Assembly (NCBI RefSeq): GCF_016863395.1
Contig: NZ_BOOU01000041.1
Span: 62,001-126,000, forward strand
Reading direction: 5' to 3'
DNA: 64,000 nucleotides
From: Sphaerisporangium rufum
GTDB lineage: Bacteria > Actinomycetota > Actinomycetes > Streptosporangiales > Streptosporangiaceae
The notes under the pieces were generated by a model. It was not told the origin of the DNA and searched no databases. It worked only from the letters and a program-made list of their open reading frames with translations. Shown in pieces: positions 9,097-16,398 of the stretch. The position numbers and the translations under genes are program-made. How positions within the stretch are numbered: position 1 is the stretch's first letter; each line of letters opens with the position of its first letter.

Positions 9097-9125
9097 TCAT
9101 TAACGACAAACCGCGCGGGATCCAA
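9097..9125 (-). promoter_or_regulatory. pckG: Candidate sigma-70-type promoter of pckG
   Basis: Reading the minus strand, TTGGAT (9125-9120) and TAATGA (9102-9097) are separated by exactly 17 bp. This lies about 30 bp before the pckG GTG start at 9066. The -35 is good and the -10 is moderate. A dre-like palindrome abuts the -35 box. No experimental support is available from sequence alone. Confidence 0.4.
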
Positions 9126-9140
9126 TTGGCGTAGACCAGT
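9125..9140. promoter_or_regulatory. DasR-type (dre-like) site at the pckG -35 region
   Basis: ATTGGCGTAGACCAGT matches 13 of 16 positions of the GntR/HutC consensus ACTGGTCTAGACCAGT bound by DasR-type regulators. It adjoins the candidate -35 box of pckG, a position expected to affect RNA polymerase access. It belongs with the three further sites at 9376-9432. Confidence 0.5.
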
Positions 9141-9322
9141 CGATGAAAATGCGGCCCAAGGGTCCCCCAAAAGAGGAGATCGCTCGCAGCCGCTTCATTT
9201 CCCTTTTCCACTCATTGAATTCCCGGCGCCGCCGTGACCCCTGTCCGCTGCCCGTACGAGCGACGTAACGGCAGGCAGGGGACGCGATGGTGCGTGGGAG
9301 TTTACCCACACCTGACCGAGGC

Positions 9323-9347
9323 AAAAAAGCGGCCCCGGCCACCGCCC
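9323..9347 (-). terminator. Possible intrinsic terminator with T6 run
   Basis: On the minus strand a GC-rich stretch able to form GCGG/CCGC pairing is followed directly by TTTTTT (9328-9323), rare in this GC-rich sequence. It lies about 100 bp after the stop of the gene ending at 9433, so it could end that transcript before the pckG promoter. The stem is short and the call is weak. Confidence 0.3.
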
Positions 9348-9375
9348 CCTCTTACCCGGCGACCGGAGCCCACAC

Positions 9376-9432
9376 ATTGGTATAGGCCAATCGGAATGGT
9401 CTGGACCTGTTAAAGGATTGGTTCACACCATT
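9376..9432. promoter_or_regulatory. Array of three dre-like palindromes upstream of pckG
   Basis: Three 16-bp elements resemble the DasR operator core TGGTCTAGACCA: ATTGGTATAGGCCAAT (9376-9391), AATGGTCTGGACCTGT (9395-9410) and ATTGGTTCACACCATT (9417-9432). Centre-to-centre spacing is 19 and 22 bp, about two helical turns, which suits cooperative dimer binding. The array begins right after the stop of the preceding gene and lies about 310 bp upstream of the pckG start. It could serve a distal promoter or loop with the site at 9125-9140. The rest of the 366-bp gap holds the candidate promoter and the possible terminator, with no gene that I can support. Confidence 0.5.
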
Positions 9433-9954
9433 TTACTGGCCGAGGTCGGGGCCGGCGGAGCGCACCCGGTCCACATGCTGGAGCGCATCGCGCAGGTCAG
9501 CGAGCCAGGTGTCGGTGTGCGTGCCGACCAGGCGCACGCACCAGGCGAGCGCGTCGCTGCGGCTGCGCGCGACGCCGGCGGCCACCAGGGTGTCCAGCAC
9601 CCGGCGTTCCTGCTGGCGCAGCCGGGTCATCACCGGGACCGACAGGGTGGTGAACATCACCGTGCGGTCGTCGCAGACGGCTCCCCAGGACACCTTCCGG
9701 CGGAACCGGTGCTCGGCCTCCCGGGCGATCTCCATGCGCCGCTCCCGGGTCTCCTCGCGGAAGCGCTGGACGTGTCCCTCGATCAGCGCCGCCCGCTCGG
9801 CTCCCTCGGTGCCCTCGGCAGGCTGGGGGACCGGCAGCGTCCCGACGATCGAGACCTCCTCGCGGTCCAGCTGGAACTCCGGCGGCCCGGAGAACCACCC
9901 GTCGGGCAGCCGCCCGGTGAACCAGGCGACGATCACTGCTTCTTCGTTTTCCAT
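9433..9954 (-). CDS. Conserved hypothetical protein with RHH-like C-terminal region
   Basis: A 173-residue protein of a family I recall from actinomycetes without an assigned function. The N-terminal half (MENEEAVIVAWFTGRLPDG, then charged helices RFREETRERRMEIAREAE) is followed by VMFTTLSVPVMTRLRQQERRV. The C-terminal DTLVAAGVARSRSDALAWCVRLVG has the pattern of a ribbon-helix-helix/CopG second helix and turn. A DNA-binding role is therefore plausible, not shown. The start codon at 9954 lies inside an 18-bp palindrome (9953-9970), which suggests the protein represses itself. It is divergent from a TetR-type regulator 97 bp away. The frame is open further upstream, but the ATG at 9954 fits the conserved N-terminus. 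Confidence 0.75.
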   Translation of the reverse strand: MENEEAVIVAWFTGRLPDGWFSGPPEFQLDREEVSIVGTLPVPQPAEGTEGAERAALIEGHVQRFREETRERRMEIAREAEHRFRRKVSWGAVCDDRTVMFTTLSVPVMTRLRQQERRVLDTLVAAGVARSRSDALAWCVRLVGTHTDTWLADLRDALQHVDRVRSAGPDLGQ

Positions 9955-9970
9955 GTAATCAACATTACAT
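9953..9970. promoter_or_regulatory. 18-bp palindrome over a start codon (probable operator)
   Basis: ATGTAAT-CAAC-ATTACAT is a perfect 7+7 inverted repeat with a 4-bp spacer in otherwise GC-rich DNA. Its left end overlaps the ATG of the 173-residue RHH-like protein. A bound dimer here would block translation-proximal transcription of that gene and sit within the divergent promoter region shared with the TetR gene. The likely ligand is the RHH-like protein itself or the TetR protein. Confidence 0.55.
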
Positions 9971-10051
9971 AGCAGGCCGCCCGGTTCAAGAGGGCCGGAC
10001 CGGGCAGCGCGGGAGGAGACCAGCACCCCTCCGGCAGGCAAGAATCGGAAG

Positions 10052-10660
10052 ATGAGCTCACCAGCCCGGACCGAGGGCCATCTCGGCCTCCGGGAACGCA
10101 AGAAGGCCCGCACCCGGCGGGCCGTGCAGGAGCATGCCCTGCGCCTGTTCACCGAGCAGGGGTACGAGGCGACCACGGTCGAGCAGATCGCCGAGGCCGC
10201 GGAGATCTCCCCGAGCACCTTCTTCCGCTACTTCCCCAGCAAGGAGGACGTGGTGGCCCGGGACGACTACGACCCCCTGCTGGCCGCGGCCTTCCTCGCG
10301 CAGCCGGAGTCGATGCCCCCGCTGGCCGCGATGCGCCGGGCCGTCCGCCAGGTGTTCGACGAGGTCTTCGCCGAGGACCACGAGACGATCCTGCGCCGGG
10401 TCCGGCTGGTCTGGTCGGTCCCCGCGCTGCGCGCCCGCCAGTTGGAGGGCCAGGTGAACACCATGGCCATGCTCGCCGGCGTCATCGCCCGGCGGACCGG
10501 CCGCGCACCGGGCGACCTGGACGTCCAGGTCTGCGCCGGGGCCGTCACCGGCGCCTGGATCGCCACCGTCGAACGCTGGGCCGGGTCCGGCGGCGCCGAA
10601 CCCCTGCCCGAGCTCATGGACCGAGCCCTGGCCCTGCTGGAGGCCGGTCTCCCGCTCTGA
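10052..10660 (+). CDS. TetR-family transcriptional regulator
   Basis: A 202-residue one-component regulator. The N-terminal helix-turn-helix (about 15-62) reads KARTRRAVQEHALRLFTEQG then TTVEQIAEAAEISPSTFFRYFPSKEDVV, a canonical TetR pattern. The C-terminal all-helical domain (65-202) would bind an unknown ligand and dimerise. The ATG at 10052 has only a short GGAA upstream. The gene is divergent from the RHH-like gene and probably autoregulated from the shared 97-bp region. No target transporter or enzyme lies downstream, since the next gene is convergent, so its regulon cannot be guessed. Confidence 0.92.
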   Translation: MSSPARTEGHLGLRERKKARTRRAVQEHALRLFTEQGYEATTVEQIAEAAEISPSTFFRYFPSKEDVVARDDYDPLLAAAFLAQPESMPPLAAMRRAVRQVFDEVFAEDHETILRRVRLVWSVPALRARQLEGQVNTMAMLAGVIARRTGRAPGDLDVQVCAGAVTGAWIATVERWAGSGGAEPLPELMDRALALLEAGLPL

Positions 10661-10717
10661 GGCGTTCCGGGCACCCCGGGGCTCCACGTGTCCCGGGGGC
10701 GGTGGCGTCCGGCCCGA

Positions 10718-10813
10718 TCAGCGGGCCCGGCAGTGTCAGCGGATCGGCCTGATCAGCGGACCCGGCACTGTCAGCGGACCCGGCAGTGTCAGCGGATCGG
10801 GCGCGGTCAGCGA
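10718..10813. repeat. Six tandem copies of an 18-bp repeat
   Basis: The motif TCAGCGGACCCGGCAGTG and close variants recur with starts at 10718, 10736, 10753, 10771, 10789 and 10807, a period of 18 bp with one 17-bp step. The array fills the 146-bp gap between the convergent TetR and NlpC/P60 genes, and its last copy contains the NlpC/P60 stop codon. It looks like slippage-type expansion. A transcript-end role is possible but no long hairpin is evident. Confidence 0.7.
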
Positions 10814-12090
10814 ACCCGGGCCGCCACCGACGGGACGACCCGCACCACGCCGGCCAGGTTGCGGGTGTAGACCGGGGAGAACTTCACCACGTCGCCGGTG
10901 CGCGGCGCCTGCAGCATCTTGCCGTCGCCCCAGTAGATCGCCACGTGCGAGATGTAGCCGGGGTTGGTCGGGTCGCTGCGCCAGAACAGCAGGTCACCCG
11001 GCTGTGCCTGGGACAGCGGCACCTGCGGGCCGGTCGCCCATTGCTGGTGGGTGACCCGCGGCATGACCACGCCGGCCTGCCGGAAGGCCCACTGCACCAG
11101 GCCCGAGCAGTCGAAGGTGTCCGGCCCCTCCGCACCCCAGACGTACGGCCGGCCCAGCTTGCTCGCCGCGGCGGCCAGGATGGCCTTCATCTGGTCCGCC
11201 GCGATGTAGGACCCGGTCGGCCAGGAGGTCCGCCCGCGCGCCGGCGGCCGCAGCACCGGGTTGATCAGCGCCACCTGGCTGCCCTTCGGCAGCACCTTCA
11301 AAAGCCGCTCGCGCAGCCGGGTGAGGTCGGCGCCGGGGGCGCTCACGACCAGGCCGTTGCGCTCGGGGACGCCCAGCGCCCGCGCGGTGTCCCGGGACAC
11401 CACGGCGTTGATCGAGCCCATGCCCATGGTCGCGTAGGCGCCGACCCGCAGCCGCCGCGGGCCCGCGGTCACCGTGGACCCGAGCTTCACGCCGCCGTCG
11501 CTGCCCAGGATGAACGACACCGCCACGTCACCGGCGGCGACGCTGTTCCACAGCGCGTCGGACCGGGCGGTGGACCGGGGGGTGTAGGCGCGGAAGGTGG
11601 AGGGGTCCACGCCCATGGTCTGCACGCGCTTGCCGTCCATCGCGACGTCGGCGGCGTCGACCGCCTCCACCGCCCGGACGCCGCGGGCCGCGCGCACCCG
11701 GCGCACCGCCGCCTCCGGCAGCGTCCGGGACGACACCACGAACAGGTGCGGTGCCCGCGGCGCGCCGAGCGGTGCCACCGGGGCCGGGGTGGCCACGGCC
11801 GCCGCGGCGGGCGCGGCCGGCACCTCGCGGGCCGCCGCCACGTATCCGGGATCGCGGGCCGGCGGCCGCGCGCGGCGGGCCGCCTCGGCCGCCGCGGTGT
11901 GGTGGGCGTCCATGTCGCGCAGCACCATCACGTCGGCGGCCAGCAGGGCGATCAGCGCGCCGGCCACGACCGGGACCAGGCGGCGCCGTACGACGCGCGC
12001 CGGCCACTGCGGGCCGGCGGGCGCCCGGACCTGCCCCCAGGGGGGAGCCTCTCGGACGACGGCCGATCCCCGCGGTCGCCGATCGAGCAC
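10807..12090 (-). CDS. NlpC/P60 family cell-wall endopeptidase, membrane-anchored
   Basis: A 427-residue exported protein. After a basic N-terminus, one membrane segment (LVPVVAGALIALLAADVMVL, about 38-57) leads into an Ala/Pro-rich linker and a roughly 150-residue domain with no family I recognise. A C-terminal NlpC/P60 domain (about 290-425) follows, with catalytic Cys in DTFDCSGLVQWAFRQAG, GDLLFWRSD and the His in ISHVAIYWGDGKMLQAP. It would cut stem peptides of peptidoglycan. I chose the GTG at 12090 because GAGGGG lies 8 bp upstream; an in-frame start 17 codons earlier is possible. It is downstream of greA but separated from it by two strong hairpins. Confidence 0.88.
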   Translation of the reverse strand: MLDRRPRGSAVVREAPPWGQVRAPAGPQWPARVVRRRLVPVVAGALIALLAADVMVLRDMDAHHTAAAEAARRARPPARDPGYVAAAREVPAAPAAAAVATPAPVAPLGAPRAPHLFVVSSRTLPEAAVRRVRAARGVRAVEAVDAADVAMDGKRVQTMGVDPSTFRAYTPRSTARSDALWNSVAAGDVAVSFILGSDGGVKLGSTVTAGPRRLRVGAYATMGMGSINAVVSRDTARALGVPERNGLVVSAPGADLTRLRERLLKVLPKGSQVALINPVLRPPARGRTSWPTGSYIAADQMKAILAAAASKLGRPYVWGAEGPDTFDCSGLVQWAFRQAGVVMPRVTHQQWATGPQVPLSQAQPGDLLFWRSDPTNPGYISHVAIYWGDGKMLQAPRTGDVVKFSPVYTRNLAGVVRVVPSVAARVR

Positions 12091-12204
12091 GTTCCACCCC
12101 TCTTCCCCGATGCCTGTGCCGGACGTCTGAGAGTGCCGCATACCTGACCGCTCGTCCAGACGTACGCCGTCTCCCTACGCCCGATTGTCGCGAAATCCGC
12201 GGCG

Positions 12205-12267
12205 GATGTCCGGTGTTTCGGACCGGACATCAAGGATCCGCCGGTAGGAACCCGTCTCCGGCGGATC
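12205..12267 (-). terminator. Tandem 10-bp-stem hairpins downstream of greA
   Basis: Two perfect hairpins lie between the greA stop and the NlpC/P60 gene. GATCCGCCGG (12235-12244) pairs with CCGGCGGATC (12258-12267), and GATGTCCGGT (12205-12214) pairs with ACCGGACATC (12222-12231). Tandem GC-rich hairpins without U-tracts are typical actinobacterial terminators, so greA and the hydrolase are probably separate units. Confidence 0.7.
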
Positions 12268-12292
12268 GGTGTGGCAAGGGGGACGGCGCGCG

Positions 12293-12814
12293 TCAGCCGC
12301 CGATGTAGGGGACGGCCTCCAGGATCTCGACCGTGTTCTCCCGCCCGTTGGGCAGGGTGTAGGTGGCCCGCTCGCCGATCTTCTTGCCGTTGATGGCCGA
12401 GCCGAGAGGCGACTGCGGCGAGTAGACGTCGATCGGGGAACCGCTCTCCTCGCGGGAGGCCAGCAGGAAGGTGACCTCGTCGTCGTCGCCGGCGAAGCGG
12501 ATGGTCACCGTCATGCCCGGGCCGACCACGCCCTCGGTGCGCGGCGCCTCGCCGACCCGCGCCTGGTCGAGGAGCTGGCGGAGCTGGAGGATGCGGCCCT
12601 CCATCTTGCCCTGCTCCTCCTTGGCGGCGTGGTAGCCGCCGTTCTCGCGGAGATCGCCCTCTTCGCGGGCCGCCTCGATCTTCTTGGCGATGTCGACGCG
12701 CCCGGGCCCCGAGAGATACTCGAACTCCGCCTTCAGGCGGTCGTACGCCTCCTGCGTCAACCAGGTGACGTTCTCTTCGCGGGAGTCGACCACGGGTTCT
12801 CCTTGCGTGCTCAT
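12293..12814 (-). CDS. greA: Transcription elongation factor GreA
   Basis: A 173-residue GreA that inserts a coiled-coil hairpin into the RNA polymerase secondary channel to stimulate cleavage of backtracked RNA. The N-terminal coiled coil (about 15-95) has NVTWLTQEAYDRLKAE and the tip EEGDLRENGGYHAAKEEQGK, including the acidic residues that hold Mg2+. The C-terminal domain has VTFLLASREE and SPLGSAINGKKIGE. It is about 15 residues longer at the N-terminus than E. coli GreA. Its grouping near mca and a DUF4307 gene is common in actinomycetes. Confidence 0.96.
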   Translation of the reverse strand: MSTQGEPVVDSREENVTWLTQEAYDRLKAEFEYLSGPGRVDIAKKIEAAREEGDLRENGGYHAAKEEQGKMEGRILQLRQLLDQARVGEAPRTEGVVGPGMTVTIRFAGDDDEVTFLLASREESGSPIDVYSPQSPLGSAINGKKIGERATYTLPNGRENTVEILEAVPYIGG

Positions 12815-12882
12815 CGGAGTTGCGAGCGTTCGAATTCCGGGAGACTAACAAGTTATCCCGGTCGAACGCTTTCCCAAAAGTC

Positions 12883-13305
12883 TCAGTGTACGAGATAGCA
12901 GCCCTGGACGCTCACCGTCGTGGCCCGGGCGCTGGTCACCAGCCGTTCGGTGAGGCGTACGTCACCCTCGCCGGCCGGCACCCGGACGTCGCGCGCGCCC
13001 ACCTCCGCCTGCCGGGCGTCCAGGGCGCGCAGCCGGCAGACCATCCCGCGGCCCTCCGGCCGGTGCGCCTCGAAGGTGACCATGACCTGGTCGGCGGCCG
13101 GGTCGAAGGAGAACACGGTGGCCCGGGTGTCCGGCCGCGCGGTCATCATCACGTAGCCCCAGCCGCCCATCGCCGCCACCAGGACGGCCGCGAACAGGAT
13201 GAGCAGGACGGTCTGCCAGGTTCGCCGCTTATCTGGGGGACGCGCCGGATAATCGGCGGGCGTCCCCAGCACCGGCGCCGGCGAACCGGCGTCGTGGTCG
13301 GCCAT
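12883..13305 (-). CDS. DUF4307 family membrane protein
   Basis: A 140-residue protein with one membrane segment (WQTVLLILFAAVLVAAMGGWGYVMM, about 31-55) and a short extracytoplasmic domain containing FSFDPAADQVMVTFEAHRPEGRGMVCRLRALDA and ending SVQGCYLVH. This matches the DUF4307 family regularly encoded next to mca in actinobacteria; its function is unknown. The ATG at 13305 follows GGGAGA. It is divergent from mca with 138 bp between starts. The two extracytoplasmic Cys may form a disulfide (inference). Confidence 0.85.
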   Translation of the reverse strand: MADHDAGSPAPVLGTPADYPARPPDKRRTWQTVLLILFAAVLVAAMGGWGYVMMTARPDTRATVFSFDPAADQVMVTFEAHRPEGRGMVCRLRALDARQAEVGARDVRVPAGEGDVRLTERLVTSARATTVSVQGCYLVH

Positions 13306-13443
13306 GGCGGAATCTCCCAGCGGTGGATCGGTGTTGCAGGAGACAATTGTCCCCCACGGGGCTTCGCCCTCCGCGTCGCCCCAGGAGTGACCAGCCTCTC
13401 CCCTTGGGGGAGCTGTCCGTCCCATCCGAGGAGAAACCGAGCC

Positions 13444-14325
13444 GTGAGTGCACCGCTGAGGTTGATGGCCGTTCACGCGCACCCAGACGACGAGTCGAGC
13501 AAGGGTGCCGCCACCATGGCTCGCTACGCGAGCGAGGGTGTCGAGGTGCTGGTCGCCACCTGTACGGGTGGCGAGCGCGGCTCGATCCTCAACCCCAAGA
13601 TGGACCGGCCGGAGATCCTCGCCGACATCAGCGAGGTCCGGCGGCAGGAGATGGACCGGGCCCGGGAGATCCTCGGCGTGCGGCAGCGGTTCCTCGGGTT
13701 CGTCGACTCCGGGCTGCCGGAGGACGAGAACGAGCCGCTGCCCGAGGGGTGCTTCGCGCTGCAGCCGCTGGAGGCGGCCGCGGCCCCGCTGGTGGCGGCG
13801 GTCCGCGAGTTCCGCCCGCACGTGATCCTCACCTATGACGACGACGGCGGCTACCCGCACCCCGACCACATCATGACCAACAAGGTGTCCGTCGAGGCGT
13901 TCGAGGCGGCCGGCGACCCCGACCGCTACCCCGGCCTCGGCGACCCCTGGCAGCCGCTCAAGCTCTACTACCACATGGGTTTCACCCGGGAGCGGTTCGA
14001 GGCGCTGCACGCGGCGATGACCGAGCGCGGCATCGGCTCGCCGTACGCCGACTGGATCGCCCGGTGGGAGGACCGCCCGCAGAAGTGGGAGGTCACCACC
14101 CGGGTGCCGTGCGGCGACCATTTCGAGACCCGCGACCTGGCCCTGCTCGCGCACGCCACCCAGGTGGACCCGGACGGCTTCTGGTTCGTCTGCCCGCGCG
14201 AGCTGCAGCGCGAGGTGTGGCCCACCGAGGACTACCACCTGGCCCGTTCCCTGGTCGACACCGAGCTCCCGGAGAGCGACCTGTTCACCGGCATCCACGC
14301 CGGCGAGGTCTCGCGCGCCGTCTGA
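13444..14325 (+). CDS. mca: Mycothiol S-conjugate amidase
   Basis: A 293-residue zinc amidohydrolase of the LmbE/PIG-L fold that cleaves mycothiol-toxin conjugates, releasing a mercapturic acid for export. Zinc ligands are in AVHAHPDDESS (H13, D16) and YPHPDHIMT. The glycine-rich ATCTGGERGS and the length fit Mca rather than the deacetylase MshB; the context with DUF4307 and greA also favours Mca. The GTG at 13444 is preceded by GAGGAGA about 10 bp upstream. Mycothiol use restricts the host to Actinobacteria. A perfect 8-bp hairpin follows the stop at 14341-14363. Confidence 0.95.
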   Translation: MSAPLRLMAVHAHPDDESSKGAATMARYASEGVEVLVATCTGGERGSILNPKMDRPEILADISEVRRQEMDRAREILGVRQRFLGFVDSGLPEDENEPLPEGCFALQPLEAAAAPLVAAVREFRPHVILTYDDDGGYPHPDHIMTNKVSVEAFEAAGDPDRYPGLGDPWQPLKLYYHMGFTRERFEALHAAMTERGIGSPYADWIARWEDRPQKWEVTTRVPCGDHFETRDLALLAHATQVDPDGFWFVCPRELQREVWPTEDYHLARSLVDTELPESDLFTGIHAGEVSRAV

Positions 14326-14340
14326 ACGCCGGCCCGAAAC

Positions 14341-14363
14341 GCGCGGCCAGGCGCCGGCCGCGC
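14341..14363 (+). terminator. Hairpin after mca
   Basis: GCGCGGCC (14341-14348) and GGCCGCGC (14356-14363) form a perfect 8-bp stem with a 7-nt loop, 15 bp after the mca stop. It is likely the mca terminator. The remaining 240 bp to the next gene holds no supported feature. Confidence 0.6.
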
Positions 14364-14602
14364 ACCTGGGAAGGCCGTCTTCGGCCGATCGTCAGCCCGG
14401 TGCCGGGGCCGGCGCGCCGTGCCGGAGGGCCGTCGCCCGCCGCGTCCGCCCGCGCCGGCCCCGGCTCGGGGACCGCCTCGTGGACTCGAACGCACTGGCG
14501 ATCTCGGTCGTCGAGACGGCCGATGTCGTCCGGCGGCGCCGCGCGGGAACCGGCGGGGCGGGCGGCGGCGGGGGCGGGACCCGCCGGTGGCAGACTTGAC
14601 GG

Positions 14603-14959
14603 GTGACTGATTTCACCGCACCCGTGACCGCCGCCGCGCCGGGTCTGGCGGCCGCGCCGGCGCCGGTCGGCCCGGGCTGGGTCGCCTTCATCATCGTGGC
14701 CGCGATCGGCGTCGCGCTCTACTTCCTGGTGAAGTCGATGAACAAGCAGATGTCCAAGATCGAGGTGCCCCGCGAGGCCGAGATCGGCGCCGGCCGGCGC
14801 ACCGGCGAGAGCGGAGCGGCCGGCACCCCCGGCTCCGAGACCACCGCCGGGCCCGAGCCCGGCACCCCCGGCTCCGAGACCGGCACCCTCGGGCCCGAGC
14901 CCGGGGCCGCCGGGCCCGAGACGGACGAGCCGGGCCACCGGCCGGGCGACGCCCGATGA
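14603..14959 (+). CDS. Small single-pass membrane protein with repetitive tail
   Basis: A 118-residue protein. One membrane segment (PGWVAFIIVAAIGVALYFLV, about 24-43) is followed by KSMNKQMSKIEVPREAEIG and then a low-complexity acidic tail of G, E, P, S and T. That tail contains two near-identical 13-14 residue units (GTPGSETTAGPEPG and GTPGSETGTLGPEPG). Similar short membrane proteins follow mca in other actinomycetes. Function unknown; a membrane tether or assembly role is possible. The GTG at 14603 lacks a strong ribosome site. Its stop overlaps the next gene's start (ATGA). Confidence 0.7.
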   Translation: MTDFTAPVTAAAPGLAAAPAPVGPGWVAFIIVAAIGVALYFLVKSMNKQMSKIEVPREAEIGAGRRTGESGAAGTPGSETTAGPEPGTPGSETGTLGPEPGAAGPETDEPGHRPGDAR

Positions 14960-15276
14960 CCGGCCCCGCGGCCGAGAGCGGGCCGGCCGACGACGCCGTC
15001 ACCGTGGCCGAGAACCCCGACGCCTCCCGGTACGAGATCACGGTGGCCGGCCGGCTCGCCGGGTTCGCCGAGTACCGCCGGCGCGGCACCCGGCTGGTCT
15101 TCACACACACCGAGGTGTCCCCCGAGTTCGAGGGCCGAGGTCTCGGCGGCCGGCTGGTCGGCGCCGCGCTGGACGCCGCCCGGGCGGCCGGCGAGACGGT
15201 GGTGCCCCGCTGCCCCTTCGTCGCCGCCTACATCGACCGCCACCCGCAGTACGCCGGCCTCGTCGCCCCCGACTGA
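14956..15276 (+). CDS. GNAT-like N-acetyltransferase (COG2388/YidJ type)
   Basis: A 106-residue minimal GNAT domain. The acetyl-CoA loop is in VSPEFEGRGLGGRLVGAALDAARAAGE, and the C-terminal VPRCPFVAAYIDRHPQYAGLV is the signature of the short COG2388 acetyltransferases. Substrate unknown. It overlaps the membrane-protein gene by 4 bp, so the two are translationally coupled. Confidence 0.9.
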   Translation: MTGPAAESGPADDAVTVAENPDASRYEITVAGRLAGFAEYRRRGTRLVFTHTEVSPEFEGRGLGGRLVGAALDAARAAGETVVPRCPFVAAYIDRHPQYAGLVAPD

Positions 15277-15366
15277 TCCCCGCCGTTCCACGGGCCCTCG
15301 TCCCGGCGGAACCCCGGCCGTCCCGCCGGCCTGCACCGCCGGCCCTCGACGTGAGATCCTGCGACC

Positions 15367-16398
15367 ATGGCGGCGGACGGGACGGGCGGGCGCCGAGCGG
15401 CCCGGGCGTTCACCCTGTCCCGGCGGATGGCACTGTGCGGCCTGGCGGTCCTGGCCATCGACCGCCTGGCGCTGGCCGAGGCGGCGCCCGGCGCCATCCG
15501 GCCCTTCGAGACCCCGCCGGACGCGTGGGTCCTGGCCGCCAGACACGACGATATCGCCGCGACCTGCACGCTGTGGGTGGTGGTGCTCTTCGCGGTGCCG
15601 GCGGTCCTGTTCGCCGGGGTGGCACTCCTGTTGAAGCGCGGCTCGCCGGCCGCGACCGCGATCGGGCGGCTCCTGCTGGGCCTGTGCACGCCGCTTTACC
15701 TGGGCTGCCTGCTCGGCGTGGCCTTCGTCGGCGTGCCGTCCGACTGGGGCGGCGAGTTCCCCGAGATGGAGCTCGCGACCTGGTACGCCCCGGTGCGCGG
15801 CGCCGTGCTCGGCGCCGCCGCGCTGGCCCACCTCGCCGGAGTCCATCGGGCCACCCGCGCCGGGGCCGGCCGGCGGACCGCACCGGCGCCGGCCGCGGTG
15901 CCGCTGGCCGCCGGGCACCTGGCGCTGGCCGGGCTGAACATGACCGTGCTGACGATGGTCGCGGTGGACCAGGCCCGCCGGATCGCCCGGCTGGACTTCG
16001 ACCCGGCCCGGCACGCGAGCACCGGCGAAAGCTACCTGACCGGGGTCGCCGACAGCGGCTGGGTGTACGCCGCGCTGCTGGCGGCCGCCGCGGTCGCGCT
16101 GGCGGCGCCCTCGCTGATCGCCTGGCGTGCGGGGGTGTCCGCGCCGCTGCTGGTCTGGTCCGGCGCCGTGGGATGTCCGATCCTGCTGCTGATGGTCGTC
16201 ACGTCCCTCGGAATGCCGTTCTTCGTCGCCGGCGGTGGCGGCGAGCCGGTCCCCGCGGTCATCTCCGACGGACCGCCCCGGTATCTGCCCGCGACCATCG
16301 TGCAGTCGTGTCTCGGCGGGCTCGCCTATCTCGCCGTGGCGGTCCTTTTGGTCCGGACCGCGGCCCGGCACCCGGCGGCGCGGCGGTCAGTCGGGTGA
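15367..16398 (+). CDS. Multi-pass membrane protein of unknown function
   Basis: A 343-residue integral membrane protein with about seven hydrophobic segments (for example TLWVVVLFAVPAVLFAGVAL, LLLGLCTPLYLGCLLGVAFV, ALAGLNMTVLTMVAV, LLLMVVTSLGMPFFV). Its loops are short and no enzyme motif is visible. I do not recognise the family. The ATG at 15367 is the first start of the frame and has no clear ribosome site. Its last 12 bp overlap the last 12 bp of the convergent gene ending at 16387. Confidence 0.65.
   Translation: MAADGTGGRRAARAFTLSRRMALCGLAVLAIDRLALAEAAPGAIRPFETPPDAWVLAARHDDIAATCTLWVVVLFAVPAVLFAGVALLLKRGSPAATAIGRLLLGLCTPLYLGCLLGVAFVGVPSDWGGEFPEMELATWYAPVRGAVLGAAALAHLAGVHRATRAGAGRRTAPAPAAVPLAAGHLALAGLNMTVLTMVAVDQARRIARLDFDPARHASTGESYLTGVADSGWVYAALLAAAAVALAAPSLIAWRAGVSAPLLVWSGAVGCPILLLMVVTSLGMPFFVAGGGGEPVPAVISDGPPRYLPATIVQSCLGGLAYLAVAVLLVRTAARHPAARRSVG

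Noticed and set aside
9195-9377. A 60-codon minus-strand ORF upstream of pckG
   Set aside because: No ribosome site, composition unlike neighbouring genes, and it overlaps the dre-like array and the T6 run. It is more likely untranslated regulatory DNA.
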